A stretch of 64,000 nucleotides of DNA, taken from the NCBI GenBank assembly GCA_947626525.1, contig CANQSM010000003.1, positions 1-64,000 of the forward strand, read 5' to 3'. The stretch's first letter is position 1. Each line of letters starts with the position of its first letter. A program made the position numbers and the translations under genes. This document shows, piece after piece, positions 26,732 through 34,829 of this stretch. The notes under the pieces are model-generated. The model saw only the letters and a list, made by a program, of their open reading frames with translations, did not search any database and was not told the origin of the DNA. This stretch comes from an uncultured Phocaeicola sp. GTDB lineage: Bacteria > Bacteroidota > Bacteroidia > Bacteroidales > Bacteroidaceae.

Positions 26732-26773
26732 AAAGGAATTGTCCGGATTAGAAAGTATTTGACGGTTTAAATA

Positions 26774-26804
26774 TAAAATATTTAAGGATCGGGAACGTTT
26801 CCGC
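26774..26804 (-). promoter_or_regulatory. Shared 31-bp element, copy A (upstream of the ompA-like promoter)
   Basis: The plus strand runs from TAAAATATTTAAG through CGGGAACGTTTC to CCGC. It matches copy B at 30781-30811 at 27 of 31 positions, in the same orientation relative to the promoter. It lies 42 bp upstream of the -7 box, against 54 bp for copy B, a difference of about one helical turn. It is a candidate operator; the binding protein is unknown. Confidence 0.6.
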
Positions 26805-26895
26805 CCGGAAAGGGCCCTTGGCGGATGTTCTCCATACGGTCGCCGGGGCCATGGAAACGGCAACGCTTCGGGAGACACTGCCGGAAGAGGAAAAG

Positions 26896-26926
26896 AAAGG
26901 GGAACCGGACAGGCCGGTTCCCCTTT
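26896..26926 (-). terminator. Intrinsic terminator of the large lipoprotein gene
   Basis: AAAGGGGAACCGG and CCGGTTCCCCTTT form a perfect 13-bp stem with a 5-nt loop. On the minus strand it is followed by CTTTTC. It lies 31 bp after the lipoprotein stop and separates that gene from the peptide/ompA-like transcript. Confidence 0.85.
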
Positions 26927-26956
26927 TAGGTTTTCATATCGCGTCACGCAGACGGA

Positions 26957-29900
26957 TTAGAGTGTCTTGCTAACTTCCACTGTGATGGTTTCCTTGATGG
27001 TACCCCACTTGTAAGTGATAACCAAAGGTATCTGGAGCTTGAACGCTTCCCTCACCTCAACGTCCTTATTCTTGTAAGTGATTGTACCGAAGTCAGGAAT
27101 TGCTGTGACAGTTCCGCTGTAAGATACTGTATTTGGTGTAGTAGTAAGCAACGTCGTCGCACCGGCCGTACCGAAGATGGTCTCGATGTCCACAAACGTG
27201 TTCGCGTCACGGTTCAGGTTCGTCTTGATCTTTCTGGTCGGATCGATGTCAATCTTCGTCACTTCGTAATACCTGTAGTAATCCAGATTCCTAGCAAAGC
27301 TGTTCAACGGAGAGTCTTTTCTCCAGTCGGTGAAGTTTATCAACTCACCGAGCTTCAGTGTACTGGTGCCTTCGTTGCCACCGTCATTGAATGCCTGATC
27401 GTTGTTGGCTTCCGCGTTCACCGGACGGATGAAGTAAGCGTCGAACTTGCCGCCATTTACAGGAACTTCCATTTCGCAACCGTTCTCATAAACTACTTCG
27501 AGGGTTGCGAAGAACGCATTCGCTTCATCATTACGTCCTACTCTGTTCAGCAATGCTTTGGCTACCTCAGTATTGGCGTAAGTAATTGTGGCGTATGGAG
27601 AATTTCCGCTCAAAGAAGCTACCAAGTTGGCATCGTTGGCACCAGCAACTTTCTGAGCACCTTCTGGCACGGCATACAGCTTGCTTTGGTCATTGCCAAC
27701 GAAGAACAAGTCATACTTGTTGCCGTCCGCATCCGTTGCTTTCGTTGCACGAGTTGTATTATCCTTAGCGAAGCGGAAATAATAGCTCATGTTACTTTCA
27801 GCGAAGCTCGGATATTTCTGAGCATCGAAGTTAGAAGAGTATGTAAATGCTACGTCATGACCTTCGAAGTTCGACAACAAGTCTTGAGCGATAGTCGCAT
27901 TGTTGGTTCCACCTGGAGTCTCGCAATAGATATCAATCTTGTTCTGTTCCGCGTTCCAGTAGTTGCTAATCTTATTACCGTCCTTGATGCTTGCCTGGAA
28001 GTTGATATCGTCAACGGTTACATTGTAAACGATAACCACTCTTTCAGGATACATGTTGTTGTTGACCACATTCGACAAGTCGGTTGCGTTGGTGGTCTTC
28101 TTGTACACAGCGTAAGCCGTGTAGGTCTTGCCGGCTACGAGCGGTGTAGTAGTCAATGTGAAGGTAACCTCATGGTTGATCTTACCGTCACTAGTATTCT
28201 GGATGCTTTCGCTGATAGTCCAGTTACCTACAAACTTCTTGTCGCTTCCTGTGGAGATAGCACTTCCATCAGTTGTAACGATCGTGTTGTCCAATTGGTA
28301 AATCAGGTGGAACTGCTCTTTGCTCAACTGCTCCAGATTGCTGCCTTCCGCCTTGTGAGCGAATGTGTACACTTCCGTACTCATGAACTCATCATTCGTT
28401 TTCCAAGTATGGTTAGTTGTGTTGCAACCCAATCCGATATGAACATCGTGGTTGATATAAATGTCATTGTCAGCCGGAGCAGCCTCATCTCCTACAATCA
28501 ACAGCTTGATGTAAGCGGCAGCCATCAACGCGTTGTTGTGCTTGTCTGTCAACTTGGCCAATACGATAGGAGCTTTACCGATACAGCTCTTGCTTTGTGT
28601 CAGGTCGTAGTTGACAGCCGTAAATGTCGTACCTTCCAATTTGGCATATTTATCCTGCGGTGTACTCTGCACGTCATATGGTATCAGTTCGAAGCTCAGT
28701 TCCAGATTATCGTTATCCTTGTATGGATAGAATTTGTGAGCGGGGGCAGCATTGAAGTTGCAGGCAGTCACCAAAGTCTTAAGGTCGACACCCTTTATGG
28801 CCTCGGAATAAAGGATCTGCTGAACCAGATGAGCTGTTCCGGCAGTAGCCCTGTTGTCTGCACCCACTAAAGCTACTTGAGCTATAGCATCTCGTAGGCT
28901 GAGAGCGAAATGGTGCGTCTCATCATTAATATTCTCAGCATTATCTTTGGTTAAGTGCTTGTCTGCCAATTTCAAATTCAATTGCTCACTCTTGTTGATA
29001 ACGCCTACATATTCGGTTGTGTACACTTCTCCTTCCTTGCTTTCGAACTGGAGTGCGATTTCATCCAATTTGTCAGCGTCAGTAGTCAGTCCTGCCGGAG
29101 CGGCATCCAGTGTCACTACGAACACGCCTGGTTGGCCCTCAGCCACTTTTGTGGATTTCCATGTAATCACGCCATCTCTTGCGCGAGTCTCTTTCTCCAC
29201 TGTTGCGTTCAGAATCTTAGCCTTTCCCGCATCAACCAATTGGTCCGGTGTGGCACTGGCAGGATTCACATGGAAGCGCGGAGCGGCCGTATTCGGCAGA
29301 TACTGGATAACCGGAGCATTTTGTACTCTCTTCTCTACTACTGCATTATTCACCTTATCAATTTCTAATTCCTTATAATTGTCCCTGTTGAAGACGATGA
29401 CTCTCTCGCCCCAACCATCCAGAATCTTCTCCGGAATGTATTCGAAGCTGGAGATAGGCAGGCTGTCAGTGATATAGAATGAGTTCTCGATTGTTTCATT
29501 CCCGATTTTCGAGCTAATCATATAACCGATTACTTCCCCCTCTTGGGTTATCGCTGTAATGGTCGTCTCCGGTTCGTCCGGTATAGCCGGAATAGTCGGA
29601 ATGATTACGCTGGTTGCCTTGTATTCACCCTCCGGGTCACCGTAGCATACCGTCTTCTTGCCATCAATTTCTTTTACGAACATCTTGGTCGGGTCAAACT
29701 CCGGAGTCACCGTATTGTCGTTCGTGTCAACAACTTCCGCTACATCCCCTACGACGGTGCCGGTTCCCTTCTCCACCAACTTGATGGTAGTCTTATTGCC
29801 TTCCTGGCTTACCTTCAATTCATATTCCGTATTGACGTCTGCTCCCGGTTTCGTGTCAGCGTCCGAAATGTGATAGGTACTTGCTGCCCCGTTGGATGGC

Positions 29901-30127
29901 GTAATGGTTAAAGTACGGGTCGCGTCATCATATGTCACACCTTTGACATACGCAATTTGACCGAAAGCGCTGAAATCGCTTTTCAAATCGGCAAGCCCTT
30001 TCTCTACTGCGTCTACCCGGCTTGTCAGGTCGTCGATGTCGTCATCGTAGTCCTTACAACCCGTAAATGTAACCGTAGCGAGCGCAAAGGCTCCGAACAG
30101 AATTGCATTTAGATACTTTTTGTTCAT
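26957..30127 (-). CDS. Large surface lipoprotein, DUF4988-type N-terminus, S-layer-like
   Basis: The 1056 residues open with a lipoprotein signal (MNKKYLNAILFGAFALATVTFTGC, Cys24). The mature N-terminus KDYDDDIDD fits the acidic export signal of surface lipoproteins. Heptad repeats (LTSRVDAVEKGLADLKSDFSAFG) form a short coiled coil, followed by a DUF4988-like domain. The rest is repetitive, Asn/Thr/Ala-rich and beta-strand-like, and it ends in VITYKWGTIKETITVEVSKTL. The family resembles the abundant BT1927-type S-layer-like proteins of Bacteroides, which from memory are paired with OmpA-family genes and can be phase variable. It lies 64 bp downstream of an AraC-type regulator. An S-layer role is inference from family and context. 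Confidence 0.8.
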   Translation of the reverse strand: MNKKYLNAILFGAFALATVTFTGCKDYDDDIDDLTSRVDAVEKGLADLKSDFSAFGQIAYVKGVTYDDATRTLTITPSNGAASTYHISDADTKPGADVNTEYELKVSQEGNKTTIKLVEKGTGTVVGDVAEVVDTNDNTVTPEFDPTKMFVKEIDGKKTVCYGDPEGEYKATSVIIPTIPAIPDEPETTITAITQEGEVIGYMISSKIGNETIENSFYITDSLPISSFEYIPEKILDGWGERVIVFNRDNYKELEIDKVNNAVVEKRVQNAPVIQYLPNTAAPRFHVNPASATPDQLVDAGKAKILNATVEKETRARDGVITWKSTKVAEGQPGVFVVTLDAAPAGLTTDADKLDEIALQFESKEGEVYTTEYVGVINKSEQLNLKLADKHLTKDNAENINDETHHFALSLRDAIAQVALVGADNRATAGTAHLVQQILYSEAIKGVDLKTLVTACNFNAAPAHKFYPYKDNDNLELSFELIPYDVQSTPQDKYAKLEGTTFTAVNYDLTQSKSCIGKAPIVLAKLTDKHNNALMAAAYIKLLIVGDEAAPADNDIYINHDVHIGLGCNTTNHTWKTNDEFMSTEVYTFAHKAEGSNLEQLSKEQFHLIYQLDNTIVTTDGSAISTGSDKKFVGNWTISESIQNTSDGKINHEVTFTLTTTPLVAGKTYTAYAVYKKTTNATDLSNVVNNNMYPERVVIVYNVTVDDINFQASIKDGNKISNYWNAEQNKIDIYCETPGGTNNATIAQDLLSNFEGHDVAFTYSSNFDAQKYPSFAESNMSYYFRFAKDNTTRATKATDADGNKYDLFFVGNDQSKLYAVPEGAQKVAGANDANLVASLSGNSPYATITYANTEVAKALLNRVGRNDEANAFFATLEVVYENGCEMEVPVNGGKFDAYFIRPVNAEANNDQAFNDGGNEGTSTLKLGELINFTDWRKDSPLNSFARNLDYYRYYEVTKIDIDPTRKIKTNLNRDANTFVDIETIFGTAGATTLLTTTPNTVSYSGTVTAIPDFGTITYKNKDVEVREAFKLQIPLVITYKWGTIKETITVEVSKTL

Positions 30128-30191
30128 AATAGATAAAACTTTAAATTTATAAATTTAAAAAATAAATAATTGATTAGTCTTTCTCTTTACT

Positions 30192-30680
30192 TTATTTGTG
30201 GCTTGGGAGGCAACCCTTGTCCTCCCGATATGCCGGCATCAGTCTGTTTGTTTTCTGTTTTTCTTTCCTTTCATTTATTGTGTTCATGTTTTCAATCATA
30301 TATTGCAGGGGCGTGATTCGCTCCATTTTCTTAAACGAGGCATAGAACGCGCTCTTGGACGCGAAACCGCACATCGAAGGCATACGGCATACCTTGTCCT
30401 GACACTCCTTCAACAAAGTCTTGGCATACTGTATCCGATACCAATTGACCAAATATTTCAAGTTACACCCGAAACCCTCATTGATGGCATTCGACAAATA
30501 GGTAGTATTCGTGCCGACTATTGAACTAAACTTGGTCAAGGAGAGCGTTGAATCCAGATATACCTTATTTATATTCAGATGGTACAGGACTTTCTTGCAT
30601 AGAGCATACTTCTGCCTTTCTTCAGAAATAGCGGCAAGGGCCCTCTCCCACGTTTCAAAGGTATGGTGCGTTTGGTTCAT
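30192..30680 (-). CDS. AraC-type helix-turn-helix regulator
   Basis: Short protein of 162 residues, mostly a C-terminal AraC DNA-binding domain. The first helix-turn-helix is near LTKFSSIVGTNTTYLSNAINEGFGCNLKYLVNWYRIQYAKTLL. The second is near VCRMPSMCGFASKSAFYASFKKMERITPLQYM, which carries the family's GF.s.s.F...FK..G.TP pattern. Only about 40 residues precede the HTH, so no full sugar-sensing domain is present, and the tail is basic. It sits directly upstream of the large lipoprotein on the same strand and is probably co-transcribed with it. It is the natural candidate to bind the shared 31-bp element, though this is inference. Confidence 0.85.
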   Translation of the reverse strand: MNQTHHTFETWERALAAISEERQKYALCKKVLYHLNINKVYLDSTLSLTKFSSIVGTNTTYLSNAINEGFGCNLKYLVNWYRIQYAKTLLKECQDKVCRMPSMCGFASKSAFYASFKKMERITPLQYMIENMNTINERKEKQKTNRLMPAYREDKGCLPSHK

Positions 30681-30718
30681 CGCTTAATAATTAATCAGGA
30701 ACTTTTCGTTTTTAGTGG

Positions 30719-30726
30719 CAAAAATA
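30719..30726 (-). promoter_or_regulatory. -7 box of the AraC-type regulator/lipoprotein transcript (TATTTTTG)
   Basis: The minus strand reads TATTTTTG, 38 bp upstream of the regulator ATG. A TTG lies about 20 bp further upstream, near the expected -33 position. Confidence 0.6.
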
Positions 30727-30780
30727 TCGGTTTTGTTCTCATCTGACAATATTTTATAGGAAAAATAAGGAATAGGAAAG

Positions 30781-30811
30781 TAAAATTTTTAAGAAACGGG
30801 AACGTTTCGGC
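30781..30811 (-). promoter_or_regulatory. Shared 31-bp element, copy B (upstream of the regulator/lipoprotein promoter)
   Basis: The plus strand runs from TAAAATTTTTAAG through CGGGAACGTTTC to GGC. It is identical to copy A at 26774-26804 at 27 of 31 positions. The core GAAACGGGAACGTTTC is itself a short inverted repeat, which suggests a dimeric binding site. Confidence 0.6.
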
Positions 30812-30935
30812 GCTTCATCTGCTGTTTATTCCTACGCGCGCGTGGATTGGCGGGCGATTTGTTTGCGTATATCAGGAAATTTCGTGAATATTGCATGGAA
30901 TTTTCATCAACATTTTAAGATAAAGTCAGAGAAGT

Positions 30936-32168
30936 ATGGTCTTGAATTATATTTGGATTGCTTTCTTTTTGGTCGCTTTTGTCATAGCGCTGGTTAAATT
31001 GCTGTTTATGGGAGATTTGGAAGTCTTTCCTGCCATCGTGAATTCCACTTTCAGTTCCGCCGAGACCGCTTTTACCATCTCTTTGGGGCTCACCGGGGTG
31101 CTTTCGCTGTGGCTGGGCATCCTGCGTATAGGGGAGAGAGGAGGCGTGACAGCTCTTTTCGCAAGGTTGCTGAGCCCGGTGTTCGGCCGCTTGTTTCCGG
31201 ATATTCCCAAGGGACATCCGGTGACGGGGACTATCTTTATGAATATGGCTGCCAATATGCTGGGACTGGATAATGCCGCTACTCCCATGGGATTGAAAGC
31301 CATGGAGCAGTTGCAGGAATTGAATCCGAGAAAAGAGACGGCGACCAATCCGATGATTATGTTTTTGGTACTCAATACTTCAGGTCTGACGCTGATACCT
31401 GTCAGCATTATGGTCTATCGGGCACAATTGGGCGCGGCGCAGCCAACGGATATTTTTATGCCGATATTGCTGGCTACCTTCTTTTCTACTTTGGCGGGTA
31501 TTGTGGCGGTGAGTCTTTATCAGCGTATCAACTTGTTTCATAGGGCCCTGTTGCTTGCTTTGGGAGGGATGAGCCTGTTGGTGGCGGGCATCATCTGGTT
31601 TTTCCATTCGCTCTCCCGTACGCGGATGGACACCGTATCCGCTTTGGTGGCCAATATTTTGCTGTTCGGGATTGTCATAGGGTTTATCCTGGCGGGGATA
31701 CGCAAACGGGTAAACGTGTATGAGGCCTTTATAGAAGGGGCTAAGGAAGGCTTTCAGACGGCAGTCCGGATTATTCCTTATCTGGTCGCTATCTTGGTGG
31801 CCATCGGGGTCTTTCGGGCTTCCGGCGCCATGGATATGATGATTGGAGGAGTGGAGCGGCTGGTGGCTTGGTGCGGGGGGAATACGGACTTTGTGGGGGC
31901 GTTGCCGACCGCGCTGATGAAACCGCTGAGCGGAAGCGGCGCGCGCGGTTTGATGGTGGATGCCATGACCACTTACGGCGCTGATTCCTTTGTGGGCCGT
32001 TTGGCCTGTATCTTTCAAGGGTCTACGGATACGACTTTTTACATCCTTGCGGTGTACTTTGGAAGTGTAGGAATCAGGCAGACACGCCATGCGGTACCGT
32101 GCGGGCTGTTAGCCGATTTGTCCGGGATGGTTGCGGCTGTCTTTATCGGTTATCTCTTTTTCGGGTGA
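30936..32168 (+). CDS. SpmA-SpmB fusion membrane protein (nucleoside-recognition Gate domains)
   Basis: The 410 residues join both halves of the spore maturation pair. The SpmA-like half covers about residues 1-200 (ETAFTISLGLTGVLSLWLGILRIGERGG, DIPKGHPVTGTIFMNMAANMLGLDNAATPMGLKAMEQLQ). The SpmB-like half covers residues 215-410 (EGAKEGFQTAVRIIPYLVAILVAIGVFRASGAMDMMI, PLSGSGARGLMVD, QGSTDTTFYILAVYFGSVGI). Each half holds a Gate domain, and many hydrophobic helices place it in the inner membrane. Bacteroidetes do not sporulate, so it must do something else, perhaps small-molecule transport. Its 3' end overlaps the convergent ybeY by 19 bp. Confidence 0.9.
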   Translation: MVLNYIWIAFFLVAFVIALVKLLFMGDLEVFPAIVNSTFSSAETAFTISLGLTGVLSLWLGILRIGERGGVTALFARLLSPVFGRLFPDIPKGHPVTGTIFMNMAANMLGLDNAATPMGLKAMEQLQELNPRKETATNPMIMFLVLNTSGLTLIPVSIMVYRAQLGAAQPTDIFMPILLATFFSTLAGIVAVSLYQRINLFHRALLLALGGMSLLVAGIIWFFHSLSRTRMDTVSALVANILLFGIVIGFILAGIRKRVNVYEAFIEGAKEGFQTAVRIIPYLVAILVAIGVFRASGAMDMMIGGVERLVAWCGGNTDFVGALPTALMKPLSGSGARGLMVDAMTTYGADSFVGRLACIFQGSTDTTFYILAVYFGSVGIRQTRHAVPCGLLADLSGMVAAVFIGYLFFG

Positions 32169-32578
32169 GTGATCCGCCGCAAGGCTTTGTTTTCAGCCGC
32201 TTCCATGATTTCCCGTTCACCGGGACCTTTATCGTCGATACCGCACAGGTGTAGGATTCCGTGGATGATAACACGGCGCAACTCTTCATCGTAGGAGGCG
32301 CCTGCTTGTTCGGCGTTGGTGCGTACGGTGTCGAGACTGATGAAAAGGTCTCCGTTGAGGCGGTCTCCTTCGCAATAGTCGAAAGTGATGATGTCGGTGT
32401 AGTAATCGTGCCGGAGATATTGTCGGTTCACTTCAAGAATTTTCTCATCGGAACAGAAGATATAGGCGATTTCACCGATTTTCTTGCCGTATGACGCGGC
32501 TACGTCCTTAATCCATGCGTTGTTTTCCCTTTTTTTGAGGCGGGGCATTCTTACACCGTCTGTCTGGTAACTTATCAT
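32150..32578 (-). CDS. ybeY: Endoribonuclease YbeY (rRNA maturation)
   Basis: Metal-dependent RNase acting in 16S rRNA 3' processing and ribosome quality control. The 142 residues include HGILHLCGIDD at 106-116. In most YbeY proteins the motif is HGxLHLxGYDH; here the first two His ligands (H106, H110) remain, and the third position is Asp116. This kind of change recurs in Bacteroidetes as far as I recall. The NRQYLRHDYYTDIITFDY segment matches the conserved core. It is last in a minus-strand series behind the S41 protease, 19 bp away, and its stop overlaps the SpmAB gene. Confidence 0.93.
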   Translation of the reverse strand: MISYQTDGVRMPRLKKRENNAWIKDVAASYGKKIGEIAYIFCSDEKILEVNRQYLRHDYYTDIITFDYCEGDRLNGDLFISLDTVRTNAEQAGASYDEELRRVIIHGILHLCGIDDKGPGEREIMEAAENKALRRITHPKKR

Positions 32579-32597
32579 CCGTTTGAGTTTTATGGGT

Positions 32598-34220
32598 TCA
32601 ATTATGTTTTGTCTTGTTTGGGCGGGCCGCCTGTTTCTTTGTCATCAGCCCCTCGAAATCTTCTTCCTTTAAAAGTTGCAATGCCTTTTGCACACTTTCG
32701 TTTTCCCGGTTCATGATGCGATAATATTCGTTCATATCCCAAAGGTCACGGGCTACCAATGCTTTCAATTGGGTATGGATGAGGCTTTGCGAATGCTTGT
32801 ATTCCTTGTCGTTGTATGTGACTCCCGCCTCTTTTCCCGCTGTAATCAGTGCGTCGGTCAGTTCTTGCGGAACAGTGAAGTGACGGTCGAAGTCTTCGAA
32901 ACTCTTGTACCGGTTTTTCAGCTCATTACGGTGTTTGTCCACATAATTCAGTGTCGCCTTGAGTATGGCTCCCTTGGCTGACAGCTGCAAATGATAGTTT
33001 GAATAGCGGGTGGTGTCTACCGGGACATAGTAATCCGGCATGATGCCTCCTCCGCCGTATACCACTCGCTCGAGTCTTTTGGTGCGATATTTCAGTGAAT
33101 CCGGGAAATGGATGCTGTCGGCGTTGCTCATTTCACCGCTGTTATATCGGTTTATCAGGTCTTCATTATATTTCTCGATGCTTTCGTAAGGTTTCTGTAT
33201 GCAACGGCCTGTCGGGGTGTAGTAACGGGCAATGGTCAGACGTATCATGGAGCCGTCAGGCAAGTCGACGGGGCGCTGGACCAATCCCTTTCCGAATGAT
33301 CGCCGGCCTACTACTATTCCTCTGTCCCAGTCCTGTACAGCTCCGGTTACGATTTCGGAAGCGGAAGCGGTATAGGAGTCAACCAGTATGATAAGACGCC
33401 CTTTCTGGAAGTTTCCTGTCCCTTGTGCATAGAACGAGTTGCGCGGGCTGCGGATTCCTTCGGTATAGACTATCAGTTCTTTCGGGCCGAGGAACTCGTT
33501 GGCCAGTTCTACGGCCGCGTTCAGATAGCCTCCTCCGTTGCCCTGCAAATCGAGAATCAAGTCTTTCATACCTTGTTTCTGGAGTTTTTTCATGGCGTCG
33601 TTGAACTCTTTGACGGTAGTTGCCCCGAAATTGTTGATACGGATATATCCGATGCCGTTCTGAATAAGGTGGGCGGCGTCTACACTGTGTACGGGAATCT
33701 TGTCACGCGTTACAGTAAAGGATAGCGGTTCGTTGATTCCCCGGCGTATGATACCCACTTTTACTTTGCTTCCTTTCGGCCCCCGCAAGCGTCGCATGAT
33801 TTCATCCGTTTTCATCTTTACCCCGGCAATGGAGGAATCGTTGACGGTAATGATACGGTCACCGGCCAGAATTCCGGCTTTTTCCGAAGGTCCGTTCACT
33901 ACCGGCTGAATCACCAGCAGGGTATCTTCTGCCATATTGAACTGTACGCCGATTCCTTCGAAGTTTCCCTGTAAGGGTTCATTCATCTTCTTTACTTCTT
34001 CCGGATTGGCGTATGTGGAATGTGGGTCGAGCTGTTCCAGCATTTTGATGATGGCAGTCTCGACCAGACTGTTTTCATCTACGGTGTCGACATATAAGTG
34101 GCTGATGGCGAACTCGGCGATCTGTAGCTTGCGTGCCGGTGATATCTTCTGTTGCTGAGCCACTGTCGCGATGTGGCTGATGATTGCGAATAAGCTGATG
34201 AGAAAGGTTGTTTTCTTCAT
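32598..34220 (-). CDS. S41-family C-terminal processing protease
   Basis: Exported serine protease of 540 residues with an N-terminal signal peptide (MKKTTFLISLFAIISHIATVAQ). A PDZ domain lies at about residues 85-175 (FEGIGVQFNMAEDTLLVIQPVVNGPSEKAGILAGDRIITVNDSSIAG). The catalytic domain has GNGGGYLNAAVELANEFL, the nucleophile region DSYTASASEIVTGAVQDWDRG and the general-base motif RRSFGKGLVQ. A C-terminal helical domain follows. It probably trims misfolded or lipidated envelope proteins. It lies 153 bp downstream of coaD and just upstream of ybeY, all on the minus strand. Confidence 0.94.
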   Translation of the reverse strand: MKKTTFLISLFAIISHIATVAQQQKISPARKLQIAEFAISHLYVDTVDENSLVETAIIKMLEQLDPHSTYANPEEVKKMNEPLQGNFEGIGVQFNMAEDTLLVIQPVVNGPSEKAGILAGDRIITVNDSSIAGVKMKTDEIMRRLRGPKGSKVKVGIIRRGINEPLSFTVTRDKIPVHSVDAAHLIQNGIGYIRINNFGATTVKEFNDAMKKLQKQGMKDLILDLQGNGGGYLNAAVELANEFLGPKELIVYTEGIRSPRNSFYAQGTGNFQKGRLIILVDSYTASASEIVTGAVQDWDRGIVVGRRSFGKGLVQRPVDLPDGSMIRLTIARYYTPTGRCIQKPYESIEKYNEDLINRYNSGEMSNADSIHFPDSLKYRTKRLERVVYGGGGIMPDYYVPVDTTRYSNYHLQLSAKGAILKATLNYVDKHRNELKNRYKSFEDFDRHFTVPQELTDALITAGKEAGVTYNDKEYKHSQSLIHTQLKALVARDLWDMNEYYRIMNRENESVQKALQLLKEEDFEGLMTKKQAARPNKTKHN

Positions 34221-34373
34221 ATATCTGTTTGGGTTTTAGTTCTTGATTGTTTGTTTTCTTGTTCTCTTGTTCGTATGGAGTTGTCTTTTCTGTTCCCACG
34301 GGTGAATCTGAAAGAAGCTCTACGGGTATGTCCGTAACAAGGAGCCGTTTGCGTTCATTCCTGGAGAAAGGAT

Positions 34374-34829
34374 TTAGAGCAGCTCCATTCCTTTGGGAAT
34401 AAAACGGCTGATGTCCTTGCCGAAACTCAGTAACTCCCGTACGGTACTGGAACTGACACTGGTTAATTCCGGTTCTGTGAATAACAAGATGGTTTCAATA
34501 CCGGCCAACTGGCGGTTGATGTCGGCTATAGTCTCTTCATATTCGAAGTCCTTTACCGTACGGATTCCCCGCACAATGAATTGTGCCTCCATGCGTTGCG
34601 CGAAGTCTATGGTCAGGTCGTCATAGGACTCCACCCGTACATGCGGGTTGTTTTCGTAAAGACGACGTGCCATCTCTACCCGTTTCTCCGTGGGGAACCA
34701 TGTACGTTTGCCTTCGTTGATGCCGATGCCGATAACCAGCTCGTCCATGAAGGTGAGCGCGCGTTTTACTACTGAAAAATGTCCGATGGTAAACGGATCG
34801 AACGTTCCGGGAAAAATAGCTCTTTTCAT
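34374..34829 (-). CDS. coaD: Phosphopantetheine adenylyltransferase CoaD
   Basis: Penultimate step of coenzyme A synthesis: adenylates 4'-phosphopantetheine. The 151 residues have the nucleotidyltransferase signature [11 protein letters not shown] (TIGH at 14-17), [22 protein letters not shown] and the [20 protein letters not shown] tail, all typical. Its ATG overlaps the parE stop by 4 bp, so the two are translationally coupled. Confidence 0.97.
   Translation of the reverse strand: MKRAIFPGTFDPFTIGHFSVVKRALTFMDELVIGIGINEGKRTWFPTEKRVEMARRLYENNPHVRVESYDDLTIDFAQRMEAQFIVRGIRTVKDFEYEETIADINRQLAGIETILLFTEPELTSVSSSTVRELLSFGKDISRFIPKGMELL

Noticed and set aside
26639-26947. 102-residue minus-strand ORF between the large lipoprotein and ompA-like genes
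   Set aside because: It starts inside the terminator hairpin and upstream of the promoter, is rich in Pro/Arg, and is in a different frame from the better supported 33-codon ORF.
27686-28870. 394-residue plus-strand ORF antisense to the large lipoprotein
   Set aside because: It is a long shadow frame with no recognisable domain, no signal and no promoter, while the minus-strand gene is clearly real.
30128-30191. Invertible promoter directly before the large lipoprotein
   Set aside because: The 64-bp A+T-rich gap shows no inverted repeats flanking a promoter; the likely promoter is upstream of the AraC-type gene.
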